Assembly: GCA_037576215.1 (NCBI GenBank) | Contig: JBANDB010000001.1 | Location: forward strand, 5,208,001 to 5,272,000 | Source of the DNA: Armillaria gallica | Taxonomy: Eukaryota > Basidiomycota > Agaricomycetes > Agaricales > Physalacriaceae | Reading direction: 5' to 3' | Length of the DNA stretch: 64,000 bases | Shown here: positions 21,781 through 33,550 of the stretch, piece by piece | How the letters are laid out: each line of letters starts with the position of its first letter | Position numbering within the stretch: the first letter of the stretch is position 1 | Notes under the pieces: model-generated | Told to the model about the DNA's origin: nothing | The model's database searches: none | Seen by the model: only the letters and a program-made list of their open reading frames with translations | Made by a program: the position numbers and the translations under genes

Positions 21781-22199
21781 GCCGTCCTTGCTTTGTGTGT
21801 CTTTGCTGCTGTTACTGGCTTGTTTCTCCACGAATTGAATTAGACGTTATCTTCCAGATGTTACATTTGTACGCTATGGTTCAATTCCAGTTTTATGCCA
21901 TATGCACGGTGTGATGCTGGCCTGTTCCTACTCAACGATGGTCCTACTCAAAAGTGCGCGTAACGTAGGTAGTGTTACACTGTACGGGAACCTTCCAATG
22001 CGCCGTCCAGAATTCAATATCAATACCAGTAGCTCGCGCACATGGTGTGGCAACCAATCGTTGATTCAATGATTGACCGTTCTTTGCTTCTTACCTGTTT
22101 ACCACTTGCCGATATATCTATGTTAATGGGCGACATCCACCTGGAATGATGATATGGTTAGGCTTTCCGCAATTCCAGCTCGAATCGAGCTATTTGGTG
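21781..22199. other. Intergenic region
   Basis: No recognisable feature. It lies between the MYND gene and the decayed NACHT/WD40 gene. Confidence 0.4.
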
Positions 22200-25100
22200 A
22201 GCCATTGTTCCGGTTGTCGTGCTCTGGTCTTTTACACCATCGCCTAGATGTATCTGTCCGCAATACTCAGAAGAAGCTCGCATTCAACGGCAGATACAAA
22301 ATATCAAATTTCAGTGATAATGACAAGACTAAGCAGGGCGCACTGTACTCTTCACGAACCGACGCGACGGAAATCATCTGGCTCGAGGCCCTCGAAATGT
22401 ACGTTCTCTTATGTCGACCGCAGTGTTGTGCCATTGATACGATTATGAACGCAGTGGATGCGAGTGCTCGGATATAGTCTTTGACTTATAGAGAAAACGC
22501 AAGGACATCTTTATTGAACGGTTTGGAACTTCCGCCACAGATGTCCTACTATGCAATTCTAATTCAAAGGGAGAGGACTTCGGTACGTGCTCAAGCATTT
22601 GTACAGGGATACTCTCTGAAAAATAATCAGGAATCGTTGTCAATGTCGACGGAGCAACACTGTCCTTCAGTTTCTTCTTTGTATCGCAAAATAAAGATCA
22701 GATACCACTCGAATTCATCAGACGGCAGCTAGAACTGGTGCCCCACTTTCCCGAAAAGTTGAACGTTGTTCTTTCCACCCTTTACAAGCTGAAAGGGTGG
22801 ATAAACCCCTTATTAAAGGTGCGTGGGCCTCAAGATTATCCGTATATTCACTAATTGCATCATAGGTTGCTCCCCGGGGACAGGCAGCCTGTGACTTGTT
22901 CGAACAGATACTCTCCATGAGCTCTTACCTTCAATTACGCCAACGTTCGCTACAAGTTTACAGACCAGTACTTCAATAAGCATCAGGCTCGTATTAGGAA
23001 ATTAGGCTTCATCGTCGATGATCTTGCAGCGTTCTTAAAGGCCGTAGACGCCATTCGAATGGAAAATGCCGATAAACTGGAGATTCTTATCGGTACCGTG
23101 GATGACATCCTTCAGACGGCTCAGGAATACGGAGAATGCCTGATGAAATTTGGGAAAAGGTCCACTTTCAGTGCGTATTGCCTGATAATGAAGGTGTATA
23201 TGTATCGAACGCCGAACGTCTTCTAGAGCACCTTGTTTCTTCAGCACTTTTATCGGAAATGGATGATAGCATTGAGGATTTTCGGCGTCGCATAGCTCCG
23301 AGTCGCGACAACGAGGCACTGTCGCGAGCCATGCTTGTTCAAACCACGATTCGAGTGGAAGACATGCATTTCCGAATGGAAGGTATACATCTTCTCAGTC
23401 TATCGTTCCACATGTCAATCTGAACTTACTGCACTCATCAGAAGCGGAAATCCGTGCCAACATTGCCCAGCTCAAGCCTGTGACGTCCGCGATCCTGCAT
23501 TCCCATTATGCCGCCTTCGAGACATGCTTGAAAGGCACTCGTGAACGGGTTATTGGCAATGCTATCCGAGGCATCACCTCGGCCCCTGGTGCATATTGGA
23601 TTCCGGGTGGCGCTGATACTGGAAAGAGCACCCTCACGGCCTCTCTTGTACACGAACTCCGTGCGCGAGGCGTGATAGTCGCCAACTTCTTCTGCAATCG
23701 TGATGATCAACAGCGACGGGATCCACAGACGATCATACCCACACTCGGGTATCAACTGGCGCTGTCCATCCCCGAGTATCGATTAGTTGTCGCTGATGCG
23801 GTTGCATTGACCAATGCCAAACATCATCCACTTCCAGTACAGCCATCGATGCAACTCCGGTTCTTCATCATCGACACGTTTGCCAGAATTGAAAGGCGTG
23901 GCGTCGTCCTTCTGATCGACGGTCTAGATGAATGTGACGAGAAGCTATGTGCTTCGTTTCTGGATTCGTTACTCGCGGTGTTAGACTCGGCCATAGAGTC
24001 AGCTAACGTTACGTTCGTAGTCTTGAGTCGGAAGCTAGACTCACCCTATCCGCTGGGCGAACAGTTTGTCACATTGGTTAACTTTGATGGTGATTTGGAG
24101 AGCAACAACACATCGAAGGACATACGTCGCTTTGTCGAGGCACAGCTATCAGTTATTTCCCGCAAATACTGCGACGAAGATTGGCCATCGCCAGCCGACA
24201 TAGACATGCTTACCACCCAAGCTAGAGGCTTGTTCATCTGGGCGGATGTCGCTTGCTGTTTTATCAGTCAGCCAAGTTATCGTGAGGAGCTCACCTGACT
24301 TACAAATGAATTCAAAGTCAACATTAGCATCGACGGCTTGTACTTCCGGACTCTGAACATCGAGTTTGCCAGACGTTCAAACCAAAACGGGTGGATCTCT
24401 GATTACCGTACTATCATGGGTTGCGTCTTGTGTAACGCTACACCCTTGTCAATGCGCACGATTTCTCGAATACTGAGGAAACGGCAGAAGACGGTGGAAG
24501 GAACTCTATCAATTCTGAGATCGGTGTTGCGGCTGGGGAGCAGTGAGGACGATGAAGTTCATCTGTTACATGCGTCTTTTGCCGACTATCTTCTCGATCC
24601 TGGATGCAGATCTCTCCCCGGCTCATGCATCTCTGGCCGTGGGATCTCTGCAAGTCCTTATTTCGGGGCTGAAGGATATCCATCATATCTATCGTCATAT
24701 CATATCTGCTTCTGCCCCCACGAAGGCTACGGTCGACCTGATACCAGCTCACGTCAACTATAGTTGCTTAAATTGGGCCGTTCATCTGTCTTCGGTGACT
24801 TGCCCGGAAGATGAAGTCGCACTCATAGAGGCATCTCTTGTTCAGTTTCTCGAGATTTGTTTTCTCTATTGGCTGGAGGCTCTTAGTTTCCTGGACCGTG
24901 TTCAAGACGGCATCGTATCGTTGCATGCGTTGTGTGCATGTCTAAAGGTACAGTTTATCTCCCTGAAGAAGATAGATATGCTAATAGACACCATAGAAAC
25001 ATGACCTTTTGTCTCTGCAAGCGCTCGCGACAGATGGCGCGCTGTAAACTTTTGGCTATCCCATTTCTATCAGCCCGATGCATATCTACATGTCCGCCTT

Positions 25101-25911
25101 GCCGTTGTCCCCGAAGAACTCCTTCATTGCGAATCATGATCGCGCTCTGTTTCCCGCTGGAACCATACCCACCGTGACGAGTGGTCAGGCGTCAGACTGG
25201 CCAGATGTCGCACCTGTAGCGCATATCGGACGAATCCGTCACGGTCTGAACGAAATGATTCCATCAGATCTTTTGGCCCTTTCACGAGATAGACGACGTG
25301 TTGCCTTGCTTAGAGAATCGCGGGATCTCGAAGGTCTTGGCGAGGCTCTGGTTTTCATCTGGGATACGGAGATTGGAAGCTGTGTGTGCGGACCAGCCAC
25401 TCTGAGCACTAGACAAGAACGTGCAAAGTCCGTATCATTCTCACGAGATGATACTACCATTGCGATGATGTTCTCTTATGCGACGGATTATAGGGACATC
25501 TCCGACTGGGATCTGGACGTAAACCATCAACTTCTTCCTATCCGTAGTGTTGCGATTGGTTTCGAGTCCGAGAGTCCTGTGAGGCCGAATGAATTTGATA
25601 TCCAGGCTTTCGGCACGGAAGAAACGCAAACCAAGTTAGGGATGGTTACGCAAAATCACACAAAGATAACTCCTACCTTGGATTCTGTCACCCAGGATGG
25701 TGCGTCGACATGGCCGTATTTGAGAAGGAAACAGGTTGGATTTTTTGGGATCGAGGACTCTGCTGGATACCGCCGTTCTATGGCGATGTCGAGGACCCGT
25801 ACCGGCAGTCTTCCGTCCTCGTTTCCAATGCTCAGCAGGGATCGATACATCGTCAGAGACCACTTGGGATCCCATCTTTTTCTTCAAGTTGGAGGAAGAT
25901 GTTCTAACTAG
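22200..25911 (+). pseudogene. NACHT/WD40 NLR-like (STAND) protein, probably disrupted
   Basis: This is a fungal NOD-like STAND ATPase. The N-terminal region is spread over small frames (for example IPLEFIRRQLELVPHFPEK near 22.7 kb and DLAAFLKAVDAIRMENADK near 23.0 kb). The NACHT core at 23480-24298 has the P-loop GGADTGKST (Walker A), FFCNRDDQQRRDPQTIIPTL, and Walker B VVLLIDGLDECDE. Downstream, LHASFADYLLDP is in one frame, but the next conserved block (HASLAVGSLQVLI, ending WLEALSFLDRV) is in another with residues missing between them, so a frameshift/deletion near 24600 is likely. The following frame to 25911 carries WD40-like repeats (LSRDRRRVALL, VFIWDTEIGSCVCGP, AKSVSFSRDDTTIAMM). Known relatives are linked to self/non-self recognition and heterokaryon incompatibility. 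Start and end are approximate. Confidence 0.65.
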
Positions 25912-26680
25912 GCGTTATCAGAATATGCTAGATCATTATACGAATTTTGCATATCATTCCGAGGACTTCTTGATAAAAATATGGCGTGAATGCCCTGCCT
26001 AACGAGTCGGTAGTGCAGTTCTTTTGTGAGGGTGGGTCTTCGAGATCTGTGTCGTGGTCTATGTGCTCAGATGTTCTCGCAGAGCCTGTTTCATGTAAGT
26101 ATGCACAGACGATCGTCTTTTTCCTTATATGACCGTTGCGGCAGTGCCATATATTCATATCAGCGTGCCAAAGTTACCTCTTGACCAAGGGGTGGTAATT
26201 ACGAACAGAGAAGGCGATGCGTTGAGGTCCAGTATCTGGACTCCTGTGTGCGACCCAGATGAAGTGGCTGGTACAATACATTGGATAAAAACTGGACTAC
26301 GGGGCATCTGGTACGTTTCGTTTACATTTGGTGGGAGGTTCTGACTAATAAAGAGATTGATAAACCGATTTTTGTTGTCCATGATAGCCAGCCAGATGAC
26401 TTCAATTAGTAGCGCGGAGGCGACTCGGAAGCAAGCCGAAAGCCGGACGTGGAGCCGATGTTTGCATTCAGGGATAATGGCCTCGTCATCGTGGGAAAAT
26501 ACTTATTTTTATGTACAATTGCATATTAATACTGAAATAATGCCATCCCGAATCTTGACCAGTCCTTACCGCAGACGGCTGCCGCAGTACCTCTCTCTTT
26601 GATTTCCCTACCATCCTGGCGTTCTACAGCCACTAATCTGCGTCGCCGGGTTGGAGAATTACCATCTTCATTGACGGGAA
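25912..26680. other. Decayed 3' tail of the NACHT/WD40 gene and USP promoter
   Basis: Short frames with weak WD-like character (for example IKIWREC near 25980 and SIWTPVCDPDEVAGTIHWIK near 26230) suggest eroded propeller repeats in shifting frames. The last ~200 bp precede the deubiquitinase and are likely its promoter. Confidence 0.35.
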
Positions 26681-29672
26681 ATGGCCAAGCTAAAATCGCC
26701 GTCGCCACAAGAATTGTATCATGCGAGAAGACAGCGGGAGGAAGAGGAGAGGATCGCTTTGCTTCCGCCGGGGTTCATCAATAATGGAAATACGTGCTTT
26801 ATGAATTCCGTGCTCCAGGGCGTACGTTATTCTGTTGTCAAACAGGAGTACCGCTGATTATATGCTGGCCAGTTAATCGCGACGAGGCTGCTCTCAGATC
26901 TCATATATTTCAGGCCTATCTCTCCTACTGATCAGTTCCATTCGGAGACCCGTCTTGAATCTCGGAGGTCGCCGTTACTCACCAATGGTGTCAAGGCCGC
27001 TGGGCCGGATAGGCAGGACTGGGTGGATACCATGCCCATCGGGGACGTATTTGTGAATGTCATGCTAAAGGCCTGGGATGCGCAGAGGGGTAAACGGAGG
27101 GAAAGTCAGACTCCGAGGTATGTCGCGTTTTACTAATGTTGCTGACTGGAAGCTGATGCCTGTGAACTGCGAAGGGCACTTCTTAGCGTGCTCGGCCGGA
27201 AATACGACCAGTACCTTGATTTTGCCCAGCAAGACGCGCACGAATTCATGCGAATTCTGCTGGATGCTATGCGAATGGAGGAGTTCGATGTATGTATGCG
27301 CCCTTCCATTTACATTTTTCTAAATGGAATACAGGCTATAAAGAAACGGCAGCCGCCACCGCTGCCCGAGAGGGCCAAGAGACGCCGCAGACGGACGCTG
27401 ACCCCGTCGAATCACAAGCATGATAACGACGACAAGCTGCTGTCTCTTCCTGACATGATTTTCGGGGGCAAGCTTACGAGCATTCTGGTTTGTCAGAAAT
27501 GCAAGCACGTATCACAGACATACGAGGACTTCAACGATCTCAGTCTCAGTATCAAACCAGAAGACTACGCAAAGGAGCGCAAACGCGATCGATTAAGGAA
27601 CCTAGCGAAACGGCTGACTCCTGTATTCCCTGCGGCGTCTAACCTCGGTGTGGACAAGGCATCAGGGCACCGCTCATCGTCAGCACCGCCAAGCCCCAGG
27701 GAACCGGAGCATGACGAGCCTCCCATAGCAGACGATCCTCGGCGTAGAAGTATGGATGCGTTAGCGGAACCACCTGCGGAGCCACATGTAGACGATGAAA
27801 CAGTTAAGGATCCGACGGTTTCCGAGGGTGAGAAGCGACTTGAATTTGCAGATCTACCGAAGCCGGAGAGGAAGGATAAAGGCAAAGATGACGGATGGGT
27901 GAAGCTGGGCCGCCGATTTAGTGTCAGTGTCGGGTTAGCCAAGGCCGCCAAAGAGCGCAAGAGCCGGTCGAGAGAGAGACGCTCCAGTCACGACTTTTCA
28001 CGTCCGGGTACACCATCTGCGTCGGCCAGCGAGGACGTGTCTTCTTCTGAAGGGAGGCCGAGCTTTTCTGAGGCATCTTCCATTCGTCTCACCAAGCTGG
28101 AACACCCAGACGCGCGAGAATCACCGCGTATCCGTGCGCTCTCTCCCCTCCATGTCATCGCAACACCATCCTCCAAGACGTCCAGTACGACGTCCATCCC
28201 TCGCTTTGTCAACATCAGTCGAAGCAAATCTCCCAAGCCTCCCAAGCCATCTCGAGCCGAGCAAGCGTATCTGCGAAAGATTCTAGCGGATGTCACGTAT
28301 CAATCTGCTCCCAATCCCTTTGCTCTCCTCAATCATCTCAATGGATCGTCTTCGAGTTCCCATCACCATTCCAGTCATACGTCGCAGCACATGTGGTTAA
28401 AAATAACTCAACTACTAGGCATTGAGGACTGTTTAAAAATGTTCACTGCGGTAGAAATCCTTGATGGGGAGAATATGGTCGGCTGCAGACGATGTTGGAA
28501 GATCGCGAATGGGCTATACAAACCCAGTTCAAAGCGCGATGAAGGGGATGGCGACTCGGACAGCCTTAACAACCGTGAATCGCCTCCGCTTCAGGGGCCC
28601 AGACCACGGACGCCGTCCTCAGAGACATCTACGAGCGATCTGCCAACATCTCTATCAAGTCCGAATATCCCGCTATACTCTCATTCAGACTTTAGCAACA
28701 CTGCAGAGTCCATTGTATCATTGCCTACGATTCCGTCGGAGTCTGGCGTGGGTCTAAAACACACTCCGTCCCCACTAACCCTTACTAGTATCAACGGTCT
28801 TTATACCCCTGGTGGACTGCCAATTCCGTCAATAGCGACGACAGAGCCACCGGGACCTGACGATACTCCCTCGGTCCCCTCAGACTCGGACGATAGCCCG
28901 AATGATGCATCCTTTCCTAATGGCAACAGCAATACCCCTTCCAACGATATACCCCAAGCGGACATATACGCCTCAAATGACTCTCTTTTGCCCGCGCCTA
29001 CGTACCGCCAGTATCATGGCCGGCGAAGTCTGGATGCTTCCGATGATAGTTCCGATGGCGGCGATAGCGAAGCCACATCTGGAGAGTCTGGGTCTGTCCC
29101 GAAGGCCGCCATTAAGAAAAAGCCAAAACCCGTCATCATGCGCCCTGCATACAAGCGGTACCTCATCGCGACACCTCCACCTGTCCTCGTCGTCCACCTG
29201 AAACGCTTCCAGCAGATCTCCAAGACGACGATGATTTCCTTCTCAAACGGCTTTAAGAAATTGGATGATTATGTGACGTTTCCCGAGGTCTTGGATCTGA
29301 CGCCTTTTCTTGCGCCCAAGAGGGAGGATTTCTTTGATCGAGGGAGCAAGCCACACACAAAAGAGGTGGAGAGATGTTTATATCGCCTGTATGCGGTGGT
29401 GGTGCACATTGGTAGCATGGTGAGTTATATCTGTGCCCAGGAAACGAAATAATGACCGGCCATTATAGCTGGGGGGCCATTATGTCGCTTATACTGCCCT
29501 TCCAAATTCGAGTCCTGGGGAGGACAGTCTGAAGACGCCCACTTCTGCCAATTCAAATCCTCAAAAACCGCATAGACAGTGGGCCTACATTAGTGATACG
29601 ATTGTTCGATTGACGACCTTGGAAGAAGTGCTCAAGGCCAAGGCGTACATATGCATGTACGAGAGGATATGA
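26681..29672 (+). CDS. USP-family ubiquitin-specific protease
   Basis: This is a cysteine deubiquitinase of peptidase family C19. Start ATG at 26681 opens MAKLKSPSPQELYHARRQRE. The catalytic Cys box is GFINNGNTCFMNSVLQG at about residue 30, and the second box is LDFAQQDAHEFMRILLDAM. After an intron come a lysine/arginine-rich stretch and a zinc-ribbon-like pair ILVCQKCKHVSQ. Two long disordered Ser/Pro/acidic insertions follow. The finger region's second CxxC is MVGCRRCWKI. Late exons give PPPVLVVHLKRFQQI and, after the last intron, the catalytic His box LGGHYVAYTA and the C-terminal YISDTIVRLTTLEEVLKAKA. All catalytic elements are present. About five introns and 880-900 residues, stop TGA at 29670-29672. 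The disordered insertions resemble those of the USP16/Ubp16 type, but the subfamily is uncertain. Confidence 0.92.
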
Positions 29673-30066
29673 CCTGTTGTTTGCATAGCTAACTTATTAT
29701 CTTTTGGACTGTTCATGTAAGTAACAATTGTAACATAATAGAAGGATGTGATGTAGCTGAGAGACGACAGTGGGTGCACGCTGTCTTCTTTCTGTTGATG
29801 TTGTAGGTCCATGACTGACAGTTTCTCAAGGTAACATGACCGGGTGGTGTATCGCGGTGGCAAACCCTTTCGAGGTTCACAGATAGCTTCTCATTTCCTT
29901 TCATCTTTGGTGCTCACACTTGTACTTTTGTGGGTCATTGTGTAGGGAGCATGGTTCCTGACCCGTGTTTATACTTCCGTGGAATTTGTTCTGTACTGAG
30001 ACATGGGCGTCATTGGCATTCAAAGACACATGGGACGCTCATTCTGGTATTGCTATTCGATGAATT
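29673..30066. other. Intergenic region
   Basis: No gene recognised. It contains the USP 3' UTR and the promoter of the membrane-protein gene. Confidence 0.4.
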
Positions 30067-31396
30067 ATGGCTAACGCTATCGAATCGGCCTTCGTCGGGG
30101 CCTATCTTTCAACGTTTCTGTACGGTATGCTTCTTTATCCTCACCCCGTTGTTCCGCGCTGAATATCTTCTACAGGCGCGTATATAGTGATCGTTTATCA
30201 TTGCAGCCTTGTTATGTATCACCGCTACAAAACGAAACAACTGCATATGTACCTCCTAGGCACGCATATTATTCTCTTCCTTCTCATAAATCTAGTTTGT
30301 TCCTGTCTAATAGGCTGCTGTCAACGACTGACTGGAGATGTTTCAGCGCTGCATGACAACTATTATCCGCACTCTGTATGGTGTAATGCACCAAGAGCCG
30401 GATGGTACAATCAATTTACACCCACTGTGGTCGAGCTGGAGCCTCGTTGAGAATTCGGCATGGGTCTTGACCATCCTTGTGGCTGATGCTTTCCTTGTAA
30501 GATCTAACATTTTTTTGGGATGCTGATACTCACGGAGATAGATTTATCGCACGTTTATCGTCTGGATGAACAAGTGTACTGTAGTATTTGTTCCTCTGTT
30601 ACTCTTCGCTGCGGATGTCGGTAAGAAGGACCGTTTGTCGCGGTGTATTCGTTCAAATGCCATCGGCAGGCACTGGCATTTACTTGCTAGTCATTCTGGC
30701 AAAATCCACAACGACGCTTCACTGGCAGCTCAATGCCAACAGATACTTCGGTATTATGACACTGGTTGTTAACGTTGCATGTACTGGCAAGTATCCTCAG
30801 TCGATACATTGTGCCATCTCTGAAGCTCGTCGCGCTGAATAGCTCTCATTTCCTACCGCATTTGGATCGTACACCGTAATGTATCTGGAACAAGACTAGG
30901 CGCCGATCCATTGACTGGTGTTATAGCGCTCATTGTAGAGTCCGGTCAGTCGAAAATAGTGTCTTCATGCCGTATTAACAATCGCTCCATCAGCCGCTGT
31001 TTACACCGTCCTACTCATTTGCCTCATTGTCACTCTGGGTTTAGGGAGTTTCATTTACTATGTGCTCTTTGACATACAAGCTGCTGTTGTCGGCATTGTT
31101 GTACGTGTCCTTGACTCGGCACCAACCTCAACTAACATAGTTCTCTTTAGTTTTCCATGATCATTATTCGCGTCAGCCAGGGTCAAGCTCACGGTGATAG
31201 TACGGGCACAGCAGCTAGCGGCGATGCTATACGATGGCAAGATTCCGCCGATGTCACGAATCCTCCCCGGGCAGAGACTTGTACCAATGTGGAGATGAGG
31301 CTTGAGACGATGCACAACGAAGTTCAGCATGCAGACTTGAAAATATCTAACGGAACAGATCACGAATCTACAGTCTCAGAAACATACGAACCGTAA
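30067..31396 (+). CDS. Seven-helix integral membrane protein, mushroom-expanded family
   Basis: The ATG at 30067 gives MANAIESAFVGAYLSTFLYG. Successive short exons then encode helices: AYIVIVYHCSLVMYHRY, HIILFLLINL, SAWVLTILVADAFL, IYRTFIVWMNKCTVVFVPLL, TGIYLLVILAKS, LISYRIWIVHRNVSG, VYTVLLICLIVTLGLGSFIY and AAVVGIVFSMIIIRVSQG. This matches a family greatly expanded in Agaricomycetes, with conserved positions such as LVAD.FL.YRTFIVW, the cytoplasmic SYRIW.V.R.V and the terminal F..IIIRVS. A polar cytoplasmic tail ends at TAA 31394-31396. About seven introns. No function is established for the family; some workers compare it with seven-helix receptors. The reading around 30300-30340 (second intron) is the least certain. 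Confidence 0.72.
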
Positions 31397-31676
31397 CTTC
31401 TCTTATAGACCTTAGATCAAGTACGTTTCGATACTGCTTCTGTTATACATATAGCGTTTCCCGCCTGTATTCATGTTACATTCACTACATTTGAGGCTCT
31501 ATCATATTAAGCACTAATGCATTAGCCACCTGTATATATAATCTTATATGATCTATTACACCGAATACGAAGAATCGGTGCGGGACAGTAGACAATTCAC
31601 TTAAGATGCAGTCCGTTGTATCTGTCTTGCCCGAGGTTCATTGTGATACATATGTCTCAAACATAATAACCCATAT
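31397..31676. other. Spacer before tRNA-Leu
   Basis: AT-rich 3' flank without any recognised feature. Confidence 0.4.
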
Positions 31677-31803
31677 GGTAACATGGCCGAGTGGTCTAAG
31701 GCGCTGGAATTAGGTAATCCTCGATCGATCAGCAATGATTGGTCGGTCGATCGCTTATGTAATCCAGTCCTCCGGGGCGTGAGTTCGAACCTCACTGTTA
31801 TCA
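31677..31803 (+). tRNA. tRNA-Leu (anticodon TAG) with a 47-nt intron
   Basis: The gene begins GGTAACATGGCCGAGTGG, giving the A-box and D-arm of a leucine tRNA, and ends GTGAGTTCGAACCTCAC plus TGTTATCA. The acceptor arms GGTAACA/TGTTATC pair with one G-T wobble. The anticodon stem is CTGGA (31704-31708) with TCCAG (31763-31767); the loop carries TAG at 31711-31713. The intron (about 31715-31761) starts one base after the anticodon, the canonical position, and can form a hairpin between CGATCGATC and the later GGTCGATCG. The long variable arm (CCTCCGGGG) is the leucine/serine type. It decodes CUA and related Leu codons. Confidence 0.93.
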
Positions 31804-31945
31804 GTATGTTTTTGACCTTCTTGAGATACATAAACTTTAGTCTTTAAATTTTCGACAAGGTACGTGCACGAAACCTCCAGGAGGGGTAATTTACTGTTTT
31901 TCACTTACCTCTCCCCAAGCCTCAAGGGGTGTTTTAACTTTTGAC

Positions 31946-33276
31946 TAGGGTAGCGCACGAAACCTCCAGGCAGGTAAGTAACCGTTTGTTACTGACCCCG
32001 CCCCGGGACTTGGCACGGCCGAACGTGACGCACACCAACGAGGGGTAGTTTTGCTACAGTGCCAACCGGCACTTCTCCAACACGTCATTTTTAGTGTAAA
32101 ATAAATTCTTACAAATGCTAGTAAAATTCTTTTGGGAAGAAACCCACCAAAAGAATGCGATTTACGTCGAGAAAGTTTCTATTTCCGAATTTGGAAATGA
32201 TTTCCCACGGTGTTTCAGTTTTTTCGCCTCCCTCGAACACATTGTAATGACTGCGGCAGCGAGTCTATTCAGCCTGGAAATCGTGTTATCCTCCCTCTCC
32301 GATCAGTGCCTAAGAAGAATAAGTCTGGGGCAGCCGCCACCAGCCGAGAAAACATCAAACATGGAATTCTTGACCCAAAAGAATCTTCTGCCATCGCTGC
32401 TGATCCGACATTCGGTCACACCAATTTCGTGAAGGAGGAAGATCGGCCCATCAGATCGTACTTGTACAAACCCGTCCATTCCTTTGACTTTACGTTCCGG
32501 CTCTCCCAAAGTTGAGTATTTCCAGCATTGTTATCGTTATATGGATGCATATGGGCCCCGGTATGAACTCGTACTTTGACTGTTTTAATTACAGCCTGGT
32601 TGATTGTTCATTTTAGGCTTAAGCTTAAGGTATGGCAAGCAGAATATGCTGTCAAGAAGTACAAAAGCCACCGTAGGCAGGCCCTCATGCGCCATATAGG
32701 GGCTCCCAAAATAGAAATACTTTCCATATTAGGTAATGACGTCATCATGTTTCACTTTTTCCGAGGTCGATTTTTTTGACTTACTCCCAGAGCTTAGCGG
32801 AGCACGATTGGGGTTCTTTACTACTCTATAAACATACAATAGGTGTTTTCAAGTGTTAAGAATCACTTGTGGAAAAGTAGAAAGAGTTGCAAAATTTGCA
32901 CCCTTTTAGGGTAAGTCACGCGATGAGAGGTGACGGTTGGCACTGTACGGTAACTTACCGTTACTTACCTCTCACGTGCCTACTCACATGACGAGCGCGC
33001 GGTAATTGCAGATTTTTTTCAGGGTCTGTACAGTGTATCTTCGCGTTTTTACTCATTTTTTGCTCATTTTCTCTCCCTCAGGAACTGTTATACATCTGGA
33101 AGTATTGAATACATCTACCTCCATCTTGTACAAATAATTGTAATGCTTAGCTGACAGTCACATGATTGGTAAGTTACCTCCACAAAAGTTCCTTCCAGCG
33201 AGGGGAGGTAAGTTACCAGTAAGTTACCGGTAATAAACCCAAGTGTAACGAAACTTAGGTTTCGTGCGCTACCCTA
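31946..33276. mobile_element. Non-autonomous hAT-type DNA transposon (1331 bp)
   Basis: The element has perfect 20-bp terminal inverted repeats, TAGGGTAGCGCACGAAACCT at 31946-31965 and its reverse complement at 33257-33276. It is flanked by a perfect 8-bp target duplication CTTTTGAC (31938-31945 and 33277-33284). An 8-bp duplication with a TAGGG terminus is typical of the hAT superfamily. Subterminal regions carry repeated GGTAAGTTAC motifs in both orientations. The inside holds only short frames (about 100 codons), none with a hAT transposase or BED finger, so it must depend on a transposase in trans. It inserted about 140 bp downstream of tRNA-Leu. The perfect duplication and repeats suggest a fairly recent insertion. 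Confidence 0.88.
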
Positions 33277-33550
33277 CTTTTGACACCGTAATTTGCCATT
33301 TCTTACCTATCACGTGCAAAATCGCGTGGCAACCGCAGATTTTTTTAGTGCTCCAATCGTTTCCCTTTAAATGGGTTTTAAACCTTTTATTTTACATGAG
33401 CTGGTAAAGGGTAAAGTAAAGAGTAAACAAACGGTAAAAGGTATGCAGGCTGCACCTAAGATATGCGGCGAACACCACTTGTACGATGCCATAAGTGGTA
33501 GCTGAGAGGGAGGTCAGCATTGAGAAGAGGAGGAAATAAAGTACAGGTAC

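Noticed and set aside
27565..28296. Minus-strand ORFs of 102-131 codons inside the USP gene
   Set aside because: They are antisense to Ser/Pro-rich insertions of a well-supported USP gene and show no domain.
30566..30842. Separate small ORFs within the seven-helix membrane gene
   Set aside because: They are pieces of its exons extended into introns.
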